Shown here: piece by piece, positions 23,348 to 31,923 of the stretch | Numbering within the stretch: the stretch's first letter is position 1 | Layout of the letters: every line of letters begins with the position of its first letter | Assembly: GCA_903845125.1 (NCBI GenBank) | Contig: CAIMWS010000082.1 | Coordinates: 1-33,877 of the forward strand | Direction: 5' to 3' | DNA from: an uncultured Verrucomicrobiota bacterium | GTDB taxonomy: Bacteria > Verrucomicrobiota > Verrucomicrobiia > Limisphaerales > UBA1319 | Length of the DNA: 33,877 bases | The notes under the pieces: generated by a model | What the model was told of the DNA's origin: nothing | Seen by the model: the letters and a program-made list of their open reading frames with translations, nothing else | Database searches by the model: none | Program-made: the position numbers and the translations under genes

Positions 23348-25479
23348 TTTACGTTGGTTGTTGAGGGTTCAGTTGGGCGGACATTCACCACCGGTGGCAC
23401 GGGGTGGAACAGCGGCCACGCCCGCCGGCTCCCCGCTCCCCGCAGGCCCATCTGATCCAGCGGCGGAGGTTGGAATCCGGGCAGACGTCGGAGGACTTCA
23501 CTGTCCGGCCGCAGGCGATAATCCCCCTGGGCGGCATTGACGAAGCCCGGGTCGGCCGGGGTGGCCCAGACCAGGCCCTCCTCCAGGCGCCAGTTGCCAC
23601 CGGAGATCTCGCCGCAGCGGACCATTACATTCAGCCGGGCGCGGTTTTCCCGGGGCGCCTCCGCGGGCGGATCCATGAAGTGGGCCAGCTCGGGGTAGCG
23701 GGTGAGGTAAGGTGGCCGGGTGATGTCCACCTCCTGGAGCAGTTTCTCGGGAAAAAAGGTTTCCTCAGCTCCCTTGAGCGCCGCCCGCCACCGCGCATCG
23801 TTCCACGGGGCTGAACCCAACGCCCGGCGGCAGTCGATGAACAGGTTCTGTTCGGCCCGGAGGCCATGGCCGCCGTGGGAGAAAACCGTGCCAAAAGAGC
23901 CCCGGCCCGGATCGCCGCAGCGCACGAAGACGTTGCCGAAAACGAGGTCGCCGCCATCGCCGTCGTCGAAATAAACCGCGGCGCTGCCGTGGCCCATGGC
24001 GTTGCCGATGTCGTGCCAATAGTTCCAGCGGATCACGTTGCCCCGGCAGGAGGGATTGCGCCCCTTGTAGAGCGCGCCGCAATCGTCCGTTTCCGTGCAG
24101 ACGCGATGGACCTCGTTGTATTCGAACACATGGTCATTGCCGCCCACGAAAATGGCCTGGTGGGGCGCGTCGTGGATGAGGTTGTGGGCGGCACGGTGGC
24201 CCACACCCTCGAAGGAAAGCCCGTAAGCGGAAGTGAGCTGGTGCACCGAAAACCGCCAAAGGTGGTTGTTGACCGCCTCGTGACCGGCGGGCGTGAGCGT
24301 TTTCCGGTCCCCACCAGCCAGCACCAGGCCGCCGGTTCCGGTGTCGTGGAGATCGCAATCAGCCACCCGGTGCCGCCGGCCGCCGGCCACCCGGATGCCC
24401 AGGCGCCGCAGGTTGCTGACGGCGCAGGCTTCGATGGCGCAATCCGCGCCGCCCTCGAGGTCGATGCCATTGCCCAGGCCGCATTCCACGGCGAAACCGC
24501 GCAAGGTGATGCAGGCCGCGTCCTGCAGCCGGATGATGGGGGCATCCAGAGTGGCCAGGGTCACCGGCTCCCCTGCCCGTCCGGCGGCGGGCCACAAATA
24601 AAGCCGGCCCCGCGCGTGGTCGAGCACGAACTCGCCCGGCTCGTCCAGCTCCTCCAGGACGTTCAGCGCGCGAAAGCGGCGGGGGGAAGGATTGCCCTGC
24701 TGGAGGCCGTAAACGTGGGGCGCCGCCAGGGTGATCCGGCGCGTGGCGGCCGCGATGGAGCGGACCTTGATGACCTCATCATACCAGTCATAACACCAGT
24801 AGCCTTGCAGCCAGATGCCATCCTCCGCCCGCCAGCGCGACGGGCGGTCACCGCCATACTCGAAAGTGCCAGTCAATCCGCGCCGGTCCCCGTCCCGCGG
24901 ACGGGACCCGGATTCGATAATGCGCGCGACGGTGGCCCAACCCTGGTTGGGCCAGCAGGCGATCCGCAAGCGCCCGCCGCCCTGGTACAGTTCCGGTCCG
25001 GGGGGTGCTCCGTGATAAGCGGTGGGGAATTCGGCAAGGGCTCCCACGCCCAGGGCTTGGAGATCCGCCACCCGCACCTGGCCGCGGGCGGCTGGATCCA
25101 GCCGCTGCAAAAGCCCGGGGTCCGTGACCGGCTGGAAGGCGGAAGCCGGCACCGTGGTGCCACCGGTCAGCCTCACGCATTCGCCTTGGGCAGCTTCCCA
25201 GGTAACGGGAGCGCCGGCGGTGCCGGAATCCTCCGGCCCGAGCTGGAAAGTCTCGCGCCGCTCGTAAAGGCCGGGCTCTACGATCACCCGCCGCGGGATT
25301 TCCCGCCCGGCTTGGCGCACCGCGGCCCGGGCTTTTTCCAGGGTGGCAAACGGCTGGCTCCGCGAGCCCGGGTGGGTGTCGCTGCCCTGGGGAGAAACAT
25401 GGAAGACCCGCTCGGCCCCGGGCATGGAGGGAGCCAGGAACAGGCCCAGCAAAAGCCAGCGGCAAAGGCGCATATGCAT
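23344..25479 (-). CDS. Secreted parallel beta-helix glycan-active protein (GH141-like)
   Basis: From the ATG at 25479 the protein has 711 residues; an in-frame ATG 6 bases later is possible. The signal peptide is MHMRLCRWLLLGLFLAPSMPGA. The N-terminal motif FHVSPQGSDTHPGSRSQPFA is shared by secreted right-handed beta-helix enzymes. After a beta-sandwich-like insert with ARGRLYLWPA and GGDRPSRWRAEDGIWLQGYW comes the helix domain with many short NxI/V-H rungs, among them HNLIHDAPHQAIFVGGNDHV, EYNEVHRVCTETDDCG and IRWNYWHDIGN. The pattern resembles GH141-type proteins, whose known members cleave fucosides or xylan; that assignment is inference. It is coupled to the hydrolase gene (ATGA) and is a paralogue of the gene at 28784-30955. 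Confidence 0.8.
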   Translation of the reverse strand: MHMRLCRWLLLGLFLAPSMPGAERVFHVSPQGSDTHPGSRSQPFATLEKARAAVRQAGREIPRRVIVEPGLYERRETFQLGPEDSGTAGAPVTWEAAQGECVRLTGGTTVPASAFQPVTDPGLLQRLDPAARGQVRVADLQALGVGALAEFPTAYHGAPPGPELYQGGGRLRIACWPNQGWATVARIIESGSRPRDGDRRGLTGTFEYGGDRPSRWRAEDGIWLQGYWCYDWYDEVIKVRSIAAATRRITLAAPHVYGLQQGNPSPRRFRALNVLEELDEPGEFVLDHARGRLYLWPAAGRAGEPVTLATLDAPIIRLQDAACITLRGFAVECGLGNGIDLEGGADCAIEACAVSNLRRLGIRVAGGRRHRVADCDLHDTGTGGLVLAGGDRKTLTPAGHEAVNNHLWRFSVHQLTSAYGLSFEGVGHRAAHNLIHDAPHQAIFVGGNDHVFEYNEVHRVCTETDDCGALYKGRNPSCRGNVIRWNYWHDIGNAMGHGSAAVYFDDGDGGDLVFGNVFVRCGDPGRGSFGTVFSHGGHGLRAEQNLFIDCRRALGSAPWNDARWRAALKGAEETFFPEKLLQEVDITRPPYLTRYPELAHFMDPPAEAPRENRARLNVMVRCGEISGGNWRLEEGLVWATPADPGFVNAAQGDYRLRPDSEVLRRLPGFQPPPLDQMGLRGAGSRRAWPLFHPVPPVVNVRPTEPSTTNVK

Positions 25480-25640
25480 GGGATGAGTGGATTTGAATTT
25501 GGCCGGATCGTCAAGCGCCGGTTGCGGGAAACCCCGGAAAAAACTCCAGGCCGGATCCGCCGAAAACCGGCCGGGGGCAGGCACAGCCACGCTCCTGGCA
25601 CCCTCCCGCCGCTGCAAGCAGGCGAGCGGAACCTTTATTC

Positions 25641-25670
25641 TTGTCCGGGGCACAGGAAATGAGGTATGTT
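25641..25670 (+). promoter_or_regulatory. Possible promoter of the second prepilin-like gene
   Basis: TTGTCC (25641-25646), an 18-base spacer and TATGTT (25665-25670) match the consensus at 4 of 6 bases each. Transcription would begin near 25677, beside the in-frame ATG at 25678. Confidence 0.25.
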
Positions 25671-26352
25671 CCAGGACATGAAACCCACAAACTCGATTTT
25701 GCGTCAGCACGCCTTCACTTTTATGGAATTGCTCATGGTCCTGTTGCTATTGGGCATGCTCGCTGCGCTGCTCGCGCTGAGATTTCGATTCATAACCGCC
25801 GGGGCCCAACCCGGCTCCCCCAGCCCAAACCAGAGGGTTCAGTGCATGAACCACCTGAAAAACATCGGCCTGGCCTTCCGGGTTTTTGCCGTGGACAACG
25901 CCGACAAGTTTCCGATGCAATTGCCCCGGAAAGCCGGGGGCACCCAGGAAGAGGTCGCGAGCGGCAACGTGTTTCCGCATTTCCAGGCCATGTCGAACGA
26001 ACTGTCGACACCCAAAATCCTGGTGTGCCCCGCCGATAACCGTGCCCCGGCGGACAGCTGGCCAAAGCTGGCCAATGGGATGGTGAGTTATTTTGTGGGT
26101 CTGGATGCGGATGAGACCCTGCCGCAAACGCTGCTATCAGGAGATCGAAACGTGACCCTGGATGGGAAGGAGTTAAAATCCGGCCTGGCCGAATGGGGGA
26201 CCAACGCCAACGTGGGCTGGTCCGGACAGCTGCATAACAGCGCCGGCAATGTGGCCCTGGGCGATGGCAGCGTGCAGCAGCTTTCATCGGCTCGGTTGAA
26301 AGACCACATCCGCTATACGCAGCTCGATAAAATCCGCCTGGCGGTGCCGTAG
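25666..26352 (+). CDS. Prepilin-type protein with H-X9-DG motif (second copy)
   Basis: This 228-residue protein has a prepilin-like N-terminus RQHA|FTFMELLMVLLLLGMLAA, with Glu at +5 of the processed form, followed by a long hydrophobic helix. The C-terminal motif is LHNSAGNVALGDG (H, nine residues, DG). CMNHLKNIGLAFRVFAVDNAD resembles the conserved CxxNLxQIGLA block of the family. The leader is FTFME rather than the classical FTLIE, but should still be cut by a prepilin peptidase. The start could also be the ATG at 25678 (MKPTNSILR), where a leaderless transcript is possible. It is not near pilus assembly genes. It is divergent from the beta-helix/hydrolase operon and might be exported to the same surface. 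Confidence 0.9.
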   Translation: MFQDMKPTNSILRQHAFTFMELLMVLLLLGMLAALLALRFRFITAGAQPGSPSPNQRVQCMNHLKNIGLAFRVFAVDNADKFPMQLPRKAGGTQEEVASGNVFPHFQAMSNELSTPKILVCPADNRAPADSWPKLANGMVSYFVGLDADETLPQTLLSGDRNVTLDGKELKSGLAEWGTNANVGWSGQLHNSAGNVALGDGSVQQLSSARLKDHIRYTQLDKIRLAVP

Positions 26353-26518
26353 GCAGGTCCCTGCCCTGGGGCAGGAGGAGGCTGGCGAGACAGAAGGCGC
26401 AGGACTGGATCGCCCGGCAGTCCAAAAGGAACAGCGCGGGGATAGGGTGCCATCCTTGAAATAAAAGCCGGGATGGGCTTCGGCACTGTTTGGCACCCGT
26501 TGGCCCCGGCCCGGCCCG

Positions 26519-26557
26519 GCCGGTCATCGATTGCCGAACCGGCTTCATTGTTTTTTT
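26519..26557 (+). terminator. Possible terminator of the prepilin-like gene
   Basis: GCCGGT (26519-26524) and ACCGGC (26538-26543) pair across a 13-base loop and are followed by TTCATTGTTTTTTT. The loop is large, so the strength is uncertain. The 279-base gap 26353-26631 shows no other clear feature. Confidence 0.4.
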
Positions 26558-26631
26558 CAATTAGGGGTTTTCTGGTGAAGGCGGTAGCGTAAGCTCCAGA
26601 TTACAAACCAATAGACCAAAGCTGCCGAAAG

Positions 26632-27903
26632 ATGAGCTCAATCAACCAAGCGACGCCGGGTGCCCAGTCCCGCGCAGCGGTCCATTCCGCCAGCGAGCGG
26701 GTCACCGGCCCGGAATTTTTTCAACGCATGGCGGCGGATCCTGCGATGCACCGTTTACCGCCGGTCATCCTGCCGTTCCTGCGGGAATACCTGGCCAGTG
26801 AAAAAGCCGTTGGCTGGGGCGATCAATGGGTGGTGAATTCGAATTTTCCACCGATTCCCAGCCCTGCCTGGAACCGTTTTGTGGATCGGCTGGGCCACCC
26901 GGGCGAATACCGGGATCGTTTGTTCTCCATAACCTGGGCGGTCACCAACCGCTGTTCGTTCCACTGCTGGCATTGTTACAATGCGGACCGCACGCAAACC
27001 GACTGCAGCTTGGACAGTTTAAAGCGCGTGGCGGGGGAACTGACGGCCGCGGGGGTGATCATGCTGCATTTGACCGGAGGCGAACCTTTATTGCGTCCGG
27101 ACCTGGAATCGATCGCCGGCTTTTTCGGTTCCGGAGTATGCGTCAGCGTGGGAACCACCGGACTCGGTTTGACTCCCGAACGAGCCCGATCCCTCGCGGC
27201 GGCCGGGGTCTTTTCCGTGGGCATCAGCCTGGATTCGGACCTGGCCGCGGAACAGGACGCGAAACGCGGATACCCGGGGGCGTTCAAAATCGCCCTGGAG
27301 GCCATCGCCAATGCCCGGCAGGCCGGGCTGTATTGCTATGTCGTGACGGTGGCTTCCCGGGAATTGCTGGCGGACGGCCGTTTCGAACGGTTCCTGAAAT
27401 TCGTGGAGCAGGCCGGAGCGTTCGAGGTTCATTTGCTGGAGCCGTGTCCGACGGGGCGGCTGCAGGGGCGCCAGGATGTGATCCTGGAGGAACCGTTTAC
27501 CCGCAAAATATTGGAGTGGCAATCCCTCGCCGCCCGGGATGTGGCGCTGCCGATCCTGTCCACTTATGCGCGGCTGGAGTCGCCGGACAGTTTTGGCTGC
27601 GGCGCGGGCACCACTCATCTTTATGTCGATGGCGGGGGCGAGGTTTGTCCCTGCCAATTGGTTCCCTATTCCTTTGGCAACCTGCTCCAGGAATCGCTGC
27701 CGGTCATTCTCGAGCGGTTGCACCGGCATGTGCCGCAACCGAGGCTGACCTGCCTGGGCCGCGATTTGCGGGGTTTGCTCCCCGCCGGGCAGAAGCCACC
27801 CGCGCCGCCGCACTTAGCCGAAAAGATTTTCACCGATAAAGTGGCGCCGGGCGGCGAAATGCCCCGCTTTTTCCGGGTGCTGGAATCCCGGGACCGCCCC
27901 TAG
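26632..27903 (+). CDS. Radical SAM protein with SPASM-like C-terminal region
   Basis: This 423-residue cytoplasmic protein starts with an extra N-terminal domain of about 100 residues (with PPVILPFLREYLASEKAVGW). The radical SAM core follows, with CSFHCWHC (C108, C112, C115) binding the 4Fe-4S cluster and SAM, then HLTGGEPLLRPDLESI and GISLDSDLAAEQDAKRGYPG. The C-terminal part has FGCGAGTTHLYVDGGGEVCP and CQLVPYSFGNL (C323, C339, C341) and a last Cys C374, the pattern of a SPASM or twitch auxiliary cluster. SPASM proteins modify peptides (sactipeptides, mycofactocin, PQQ) or small molecules. The stop TAG is directly followed by the GTG of a methyltransferase gene, so the two probably act on one substrate. 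No precursor peptide is evident next to it. Confidence 0.88.
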   Translation: MSSINQATPGAQSRAAVHSASERVTGPEFFQRMAADPAMHRLPPVILPFLREYLASEKAVGWGDQWVVNSNFPPIPSPAWNRFVDRLGHPGEYRDRLFSITWAVTNRCSFHCWHCYNADRTQTDCSLDSLKRVAGELTAAGVIMLHLTGGEPLLRPDLESIAGFFGSGVCVSVGTTGLGLTPERARSLAAAGVFSVGISLDSDLAAEQDAKRGYPGAFKIALEAIANARQAGLYCYVVTVASRELLADGRFERFLKFVEQAGAFEVHLLEPCPTGRLQGRQDVILEEPFTRKILEWQSLAARDVALPILSTYARLESPDSFGCGAGTTHLYVDGGGEVCPCQLVPYSFGNLLQESLPVILERLHRHVPQPRLTCLGRDLRGLLPAGQKPPAPPHLAEKIFTDKVAPGGEMPRFFRVLESRDRP

Positions 27904-28716
27904 GTGGACAACCAGGACTTGGAGCGGGTTTATAATCAGGCCAGCCAGCACTATGACGGGCATTGGCTCAGCCAGGCCGGAGGACCGGTGCGCGAATTGT
28001 TTGGCCGCCTGGAGTGGAAGCCGGGCGCCCGCCTCTTCGAAGCCGGGTGCGGCACCGGTTATGCGACGGCGCTGGCCGCTGAAAAATTGGGCGGAAAGGG
28101 GGACATCCTCGCGGTGGACCTTTCGCCAGGCATGCTGGCCGTGGCCCGCCAGCGGCTGGAACAATCCGGTTGGAACCAGGTGCGCCTGGTCTGCCAGGAC
28201 GCTTTGGAAACCTTGTCCAAAGGCGGCTCCTACGACCTGATCATCACCACCTGGGTTCTGGGCTATATCCCCCTGGCGCCCTTTATGAAGGCCGCGTGCG
28301 CCGCGCTCGCGCCTGGCGGGCAACTGGCTCTGGTGGTCCATCAGCAACAGTCCCCCCGGGAAGCCCTGGAGGTGTTCAGCCAGCTCGTGGCCGCGAATCC
28401 GGAGGCTTTGGAAAAAGAGGTCCATTTCGATTTCCCACCGGATCTGGCTTCCCTTGAACGGCATCTGCGCGCTGCCGGGCTGGAGTTGGTCCAAGCCTGG
28501 CCCGGCCAGATAGTGTTCCCCTGCGGCAGCGCTACCGAGGCCGTCGAGCATCTGCTCCATTCCGGGGCCGGCACGGCCTACCAGGAAGCGATCCGCCCCA
28601 GCCATCGGCCGGAATTAACCCGGCGCTTCGAGGCGGAGCTGGCGCGACGCCATGCCGGCGGCCCGGTGCCCGTGGCACACGATTACTTTTCGGCCATCGC
28701 GGTCCGCCCTCAATAA
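27904..28716 (+). CDS. Class I SAM-dependent methyltransferase
   Basis: This 270-residue cytoplasmic enzyme has SAM-binding motif I FEAGCGTGYATALA (45-58), motif II DILAVDLSPGMLAVARQRL with the Asp that holds the ribose, and motif III DLIITTWVLGYIPLAPFM, followed by LAPGGQLALVVHQQ. The N-terminus YNQASQHYDGHWLSQAGGP is a typical lid. The C-terminal third (from about 190) is variable and probably shapes the substrate site. Translation starts at GTG 27904, immediately after the TAG of the radical SAM gene, so ribosomes are probably handed on. Methyl acceptor unknown. Together with the radical SAM/SPASM gene it forms a two-gene modification unit. It converges on the beta-helix gene. Confidence 0.88.
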   Translation: MDNQDLERVYNQASQHYDGHWLSQAGGPVRELFGRLEWKPGARLFEAGCGTGYATALAAEKLGGKGDILAVDLSPGMLAVARQRLEQSGWNQVRLVCQDALETLSKGGSYDLIITTWVLGYIPLAPFMKAACAALAPGGQLALVVHQQQSPREALEVFSQLVAANPEALEKEVHFDFPPDLASLERHLRAAGLELVQAWPGQIVFPCGSATEAVEHLLHSGAGTAYQEAIRPSHRPELTRRFEAELARRHAGGPVPVAHDYFSAIAVRPQ

Positions 28717-28718
28717 TA

Positions 28719-28738
28719 CGCCGGCGGCGGGGCCGGCG
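28719..28738. terminator. GC-rich hairpin between convergent genes
   Basis: CGCCGGC and GCCGGCG form a perfect 7-bp stem with a 6-base loop, in the 67-base gap between the methyltransferase and the second beta-helix gene. There is no T tract on either strand, so a terminator role is only suggested by position. Confidence 0.25.
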
Positions 28739-28783
28739 CAGCCGCCACAGTCGGCAAACGGCGGTGGGCAAGAGTGGCTTTCG

Positions 28784-30955
28784 TCAAGGGCGAAAAGCCG
28801 CATCCCGGTAAAGCCCGATCTCCGCCAAGGGGATCGGATCAAAGTCGGGGCGATTCAAGGGCAGGCTCCGGGCATCCCAGGAAAATTCCTGCTCCCCCAG
28901 CAAGACGTTGCCGGCCGCCTCAATATTCCGGGGGGCGCGTCGGAGCAGTTCGCCACAGCGCCAGCCCAGGTTTCGGCGGATCTGGTTGCGGTTGGCGTTC
29001 TCCGCCAGACCGGCCAGTTCCGGATAGCGCCGTTCATAGAGCGCCCGGTCAATCTCCCGGGAGTCCAATGCCTGGGCCACGAAGTTGCGCCAGCGTTTGT
29101 CGTCCCAGGGCGAGCAGCTCACCATGGCGGAGCACTCGATGAAGAGGTTGTTCTCGACCAGGTTGTCTTTGCCGCCGTGGATTTGCACGCCGCCAAACCC
29201 CAGTTTCCCGGCCGAGCAGCGCTCGAAGATATTTCCGTAGATGTGCGTGCCGCAGATGGCGTCATCAAGGCGGATGCCCGCCTGGCCGCATTTGGGTTGG
29301 TCGCCGGCGCCGCGCCAGTTGCCGATATGATGCCAGTAGTTGTAGCGGTAAACGTTTCCGCGAAAGGTCGGATTGCCGAACATATCCACCCCGCCCTGGT
29401 CGTCGGACTCCGTCACCGCGTTATAGACTTCATTGTATTCGATCCGGTGGTCGTTGCCGCCCACCCGCATGGCGCTGCTGCGGATGTCGTGCATGCGGTT
29501 ATGGGCAATGCGGTGGCCCACGCCGTCGAGGATGACAGCCGGGGTGTAGGTGTGGTCGATGCGGGACAGGTCATGGATATCGCAGTTCTCCAGGAAATGC
29601 CCGCCCGGCTCGAGGGTCCGGCGGTCGCCGCCCGAGATGGCGGTCCCTCCCCGGCCCAGGGAGTAAATATCGCAGGAGCGCAGCCCGTGCTGCCGGCCGC
29701 CGCGGATTTCCACACCGTTTCCGGCGAAGTGCCGCACCACGCACCCGGCCAGCAGGCAATGGGCGCCACCGCTGACCTGGATGGCATCCGCGCTGCCCAA
29801 TTCCCAGGTCAGGCCGGTAAAACCGACCCAGGACACGTTCCGCAGCTCGACCATGGGAGCGTCCAAGGTGGACATCTCGATGGCGGCGGCCCGGGGATCG
29901 GACGGCGGATACAAAAGAACCTTCAGGCCGGTGCGGTCCAGGAACCATTCGCCCGGCACATCGAGTTCGCTCAGGGCATTGACCGCATAGAACGGTGCCC
30001 CCACGCTGAAGCCGTAGGTGTGCCAGGGCTGGGCCAGGGTGATCAGCCGCTGCTCCGGGTCCACCGCGGCCACGCGCTCATAGGAATCCGCCCAGTCCCA
30101 GAACCAATAACCGTAGAGCAGTAAATCCGGCTCGCTGGCCCAGCGGCGCGGGCGGTCGCCCTCGAAAAAGAACCGGCCGGTTTTGCTGCCCTGGCGGTCG
30201 TAGCCTTGGGTGCCGTCTTTGACCGCCACCTGGCTGATGCGCAGGAAGCCCTCGTTGGGCCCCCGGGCCAGCGCCATCGCCTGGCCATTAAAAAAGAGCT
30301 CATGGGCGGGGTGCGTCCGAAATCCATTGCCACTGGCAAAGCCACCCAGCTTCAACGGCAGCAGGTTGGTCAGGCCGCAGGTCCGCAAGTCCAATATCCA
30401 AACCTGGGCCCGGGCTTCCGCCGGCAACTGCGGGTAGCCGTCTGTGTCCGACAGTTTGCGCCAGCCCGTCAACCGCGCCCCGCCACGGAAGCAGGCGCTC
30501 CCGCGGTCCACCGCCCGGAATAGGATCGGGGCGGACTCGGTGCCGGAGTCCCGCTCCGCCAGCACGAAGGTTTGGCGGACCTGGTACTCACCAGGATGCA
30601 CCAGCACCTCCACTCCGCCCACCGGGATCGATCCGGCCTGCCGCCGGGCGCGGATTTCGTCCCGTGCCCGCTCCAGGCTGGCGAAAGGCTGCCCGGCCGA
30701 TCCGTCCCCGGTGTCGCGGCCGCCGGGGGCCACATGCAAGGCAAGTTGCGGGCGTGGCCAGGCGGGCGACGCCATGGCCGTAGCCGGGTGGACGCGCACC
30801 GGCAGGGGAGCGACGGCCGGCCCGGCTGCCCCACCAGTTTGCCCAGCCCGGGAAAACAGGGCCGGCCAGGAGGCCAGACCCAAGACCACCAAGCGCAAGC
30901 CTGGTTTAAATACCAGGCTCGCAGCCCAACTTTGGATGTTTTTCATAAAACGCAT
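28784..30955 (-). CDS. Secreted parallel beta-helix protein, paralogue of 23344-25479
   Basis: This 723-residue exported protein has a basic N-region and the hydrophobic stretch LRLVVLGLASWPALFSRA, then a Pro/Ala linker and LALHVAPGGRDTGDGSAGQP, the shared beta-helix entry motif. It is clearly related to the protein at 23344-25479. Both have the insert GDRPRRW...LYGYWFWDWAD, the block LSELDVPGEWFLDRTGLKVL, and rungs such as DGVGHRIAHNRMHDIRSS, IEYNEVYNAVTESDDQGG and YRYNYWHHIGN. Acidic residues in the shared TE-DD element (TESDDQGG here, TETDDCG in the paralogue) are candidate catalytic residues. GH141-like activity on plant glycans is inferred only. The gene lies 39 bases after the creatininase gene, as the last of a three-gene unit. 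An ATG at 30946 is an alternative start. Confidence 0.8.
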   Translation of the reverse strand: MRFMKNIQSWAASLVFKPGLRLVVLGLASWPALFSRAGQTGGAAGPAVAPLPVRVHPATAMASPAWPRPQLALHVAPGGRDTGDGSAGQPFASLERARDEIRARRQAGSIPVGGVEVLVHPGEYQVRQTFVLAERDSGTESAPILFRAVDRGSACFRGGARLTGWRKLSDTDGYPQLPAEARAQVWILDLRTCGLTNLLPLKLGGFASGNGFRTHPAHELFFNGQAMALARGPNEGFLRISQVAVKDGTQGYDRQGSKTGRFFFEGDRPRRWASEPDLLLYGYWFWDWADSYERVAAVDPEQRLITLAQPWHTYGFSVGAPFYAVNALSELDVPGEWFLDRTGLKVLLYPPSDPRAAAIEMSTLDAPMVELRNVSWVGFTGLTWELGSADAIQVSGGAHCLLAGCVVRHFAGNGVEIRGGRQHGLRSCDIYSLGRGGTAISGGDRRTLEPGGHFLENCDIHDLSRIDHTYTPAVILDGVGHRIAHNRMHDIRSSAMRVGGNDHRIEYNEVYNAVTESDDQGGVDMFGNPTFRGNVYRYNYWHHIGNWRGAGDQPKCGQAGIRLDDAICGTHIYGNIFERCSAGKLGFGGVQIHGGKDNLVENNLFIECSAMVSCSPWDDKRWRNFVAQALDSREIDRALYERRYPELAGLAENANRNQIRRNLGWRCGELLRRAPRNIEAAGNVLLGEQEFSWDARSLPLNRPDFDPIPLAEIGLYRDAAFRP

Positions 30956-30994
30956 TTTAATACAGGAACACGCGTATCGCCAGCCAGGAGCCGC

Positions 30995-31864
30995 TTAAAC
31001 CATCCACCATTGCCCCGGGGTGATGGCCGGGGGCCGGTAGCCATCACGGGTTGCCGCCAGCCCGGCGAGCAGTTCCCTGGCTTTTTTGCCGATCGCCTGG
31101 GCGGCAAGTTCGACGTTGCGCCGCCCGACTTCCGCCGACGCGTGCCGGCGGGGGTCCAGCCCGCCAATCCCATCGGGCGCCTTCATATCGGGGGCGAGCG
31201 GACCATCCCCCAAGGCAGCCAGGTCCACCAGCTCGGGATAAAAATACATCATATTGGAGGTCTCCCATTTCGCCGCATGGTCAGTGTTGGATTCAGGGCC
31301 CTGGCTGAGGGAGATTTCCCACAAACCCAGGCCCGCGGCGGCGCCATCCGACACCACCGGCGCCAAGGCGCGGTTAACCATGTCGATCTGTCCCTGGACG
31401 TTATGGCCGGAAACACCGAGGATGACGCGGAAGCCGGTTTTCTTCAGCCGGGCAAAGAGCTCGGTGAGGACCGGCACCAGGGATGACTGCGGGAAACCTT
31501 CGTGGAAGTAGATCGGGGGATACACCACCCCGCCATATTGCCCGGCCACCTTGACCAGGATCGCGTGCGCTTTCAAAGCGTCGTTGCCCAGCGGCAGGTG
31601 CCGGCCGTGCCATTCGATCAGCCCAAACGGCACGTAAACGACCGGGAAATCGCGGATCGCCTTTTCCAGTTGAGCGGGCCGCATGAATTGCATTTGAACG
31701 GCCGGAGGGAGCGTGCCCGGCGGCGGTTTCCCGGACTCGGCTCCCGGGGTGGCGAGGCCGCCGGCCGTGGCGCCGAGTGTGATGGCCGTGGCGGAGCGCA
31801 CGAATCTCCGGCGGGAGATGGGTGCTTCCGGGGCAGTTTTCTTCGGATTCCGATCATGTTTCAT
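30995..31864 (-). CDS. Tat-exported creatininase-family amidohydrolase
   Basis: This 289-residue protein has a Tat signal: SRRRFVRSATAITLGATAGG (17-36), with twin arginines. The ATG at 31864 is chosen because GGAG lies 6 bases upstream. The frame continues far upstream, but that part lies opposite the next gene. The creatininase fold is shown by FGLIEWHGRHLPLGND (E84, H86, D95 as metal ligands; the family usually has GxxExHGxHLPLGTD), VSGHNVQGQ (His154) and DHAAKWETSNMMYFYPELV (E201 as the metal ligand near the ETS motif). Family members open cyclic amides (creatinine, formamides) and also act in mycofactocin and other cofactor pathways. Periplasmic export by Tat implies a folded, metal-loaded enzyme. 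Its partner genes are carbohydrate-active, so an amide-bearing sugar substrate is possible. Confidence 0.88.
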   Translation of the reverse strand: MKHDRNPKKTAPEAPISRRRFVRSATAITLGATAGGLATPGAESGKPPPGTLPPAVQMQFMRPAQLEKAIRDFPVVYVPFGLIEWHGRHLPLGNDALKAHAILVKVAGQYGGVVYPPIYFHEGFPQSSLVPVLTELFARLKKTGFRVILGVSGHNVQGQIDMVNRALAPVVSDGAAAGLGLWEISLSQGPESNTDHAAKWETSNMMYFYPELVDLAALGDGPLAPDMKAPDGIGGLDPRRHASAEVGRRNVELAAQAIGKKARELLAGLAATRDGYRPPAITPGQWWMV

Positions 31865-31923
31865 GGTTGGCTCCAGTTGGTTTATGGATTCAGCATTGAG
31901 GCGGCTCCTCCCTCCCGCCCGGC

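Noticed and set aside
26473-26592. Small ORF of 39 codons before the radical SAM gene as a RiPP precursor
   Set aside because: Composition is Pro/Arg/Gly-rich from GC-rich sequence, there is no good ribosome site, it overlaps the probable terminator and shows no core-peptide pattern.
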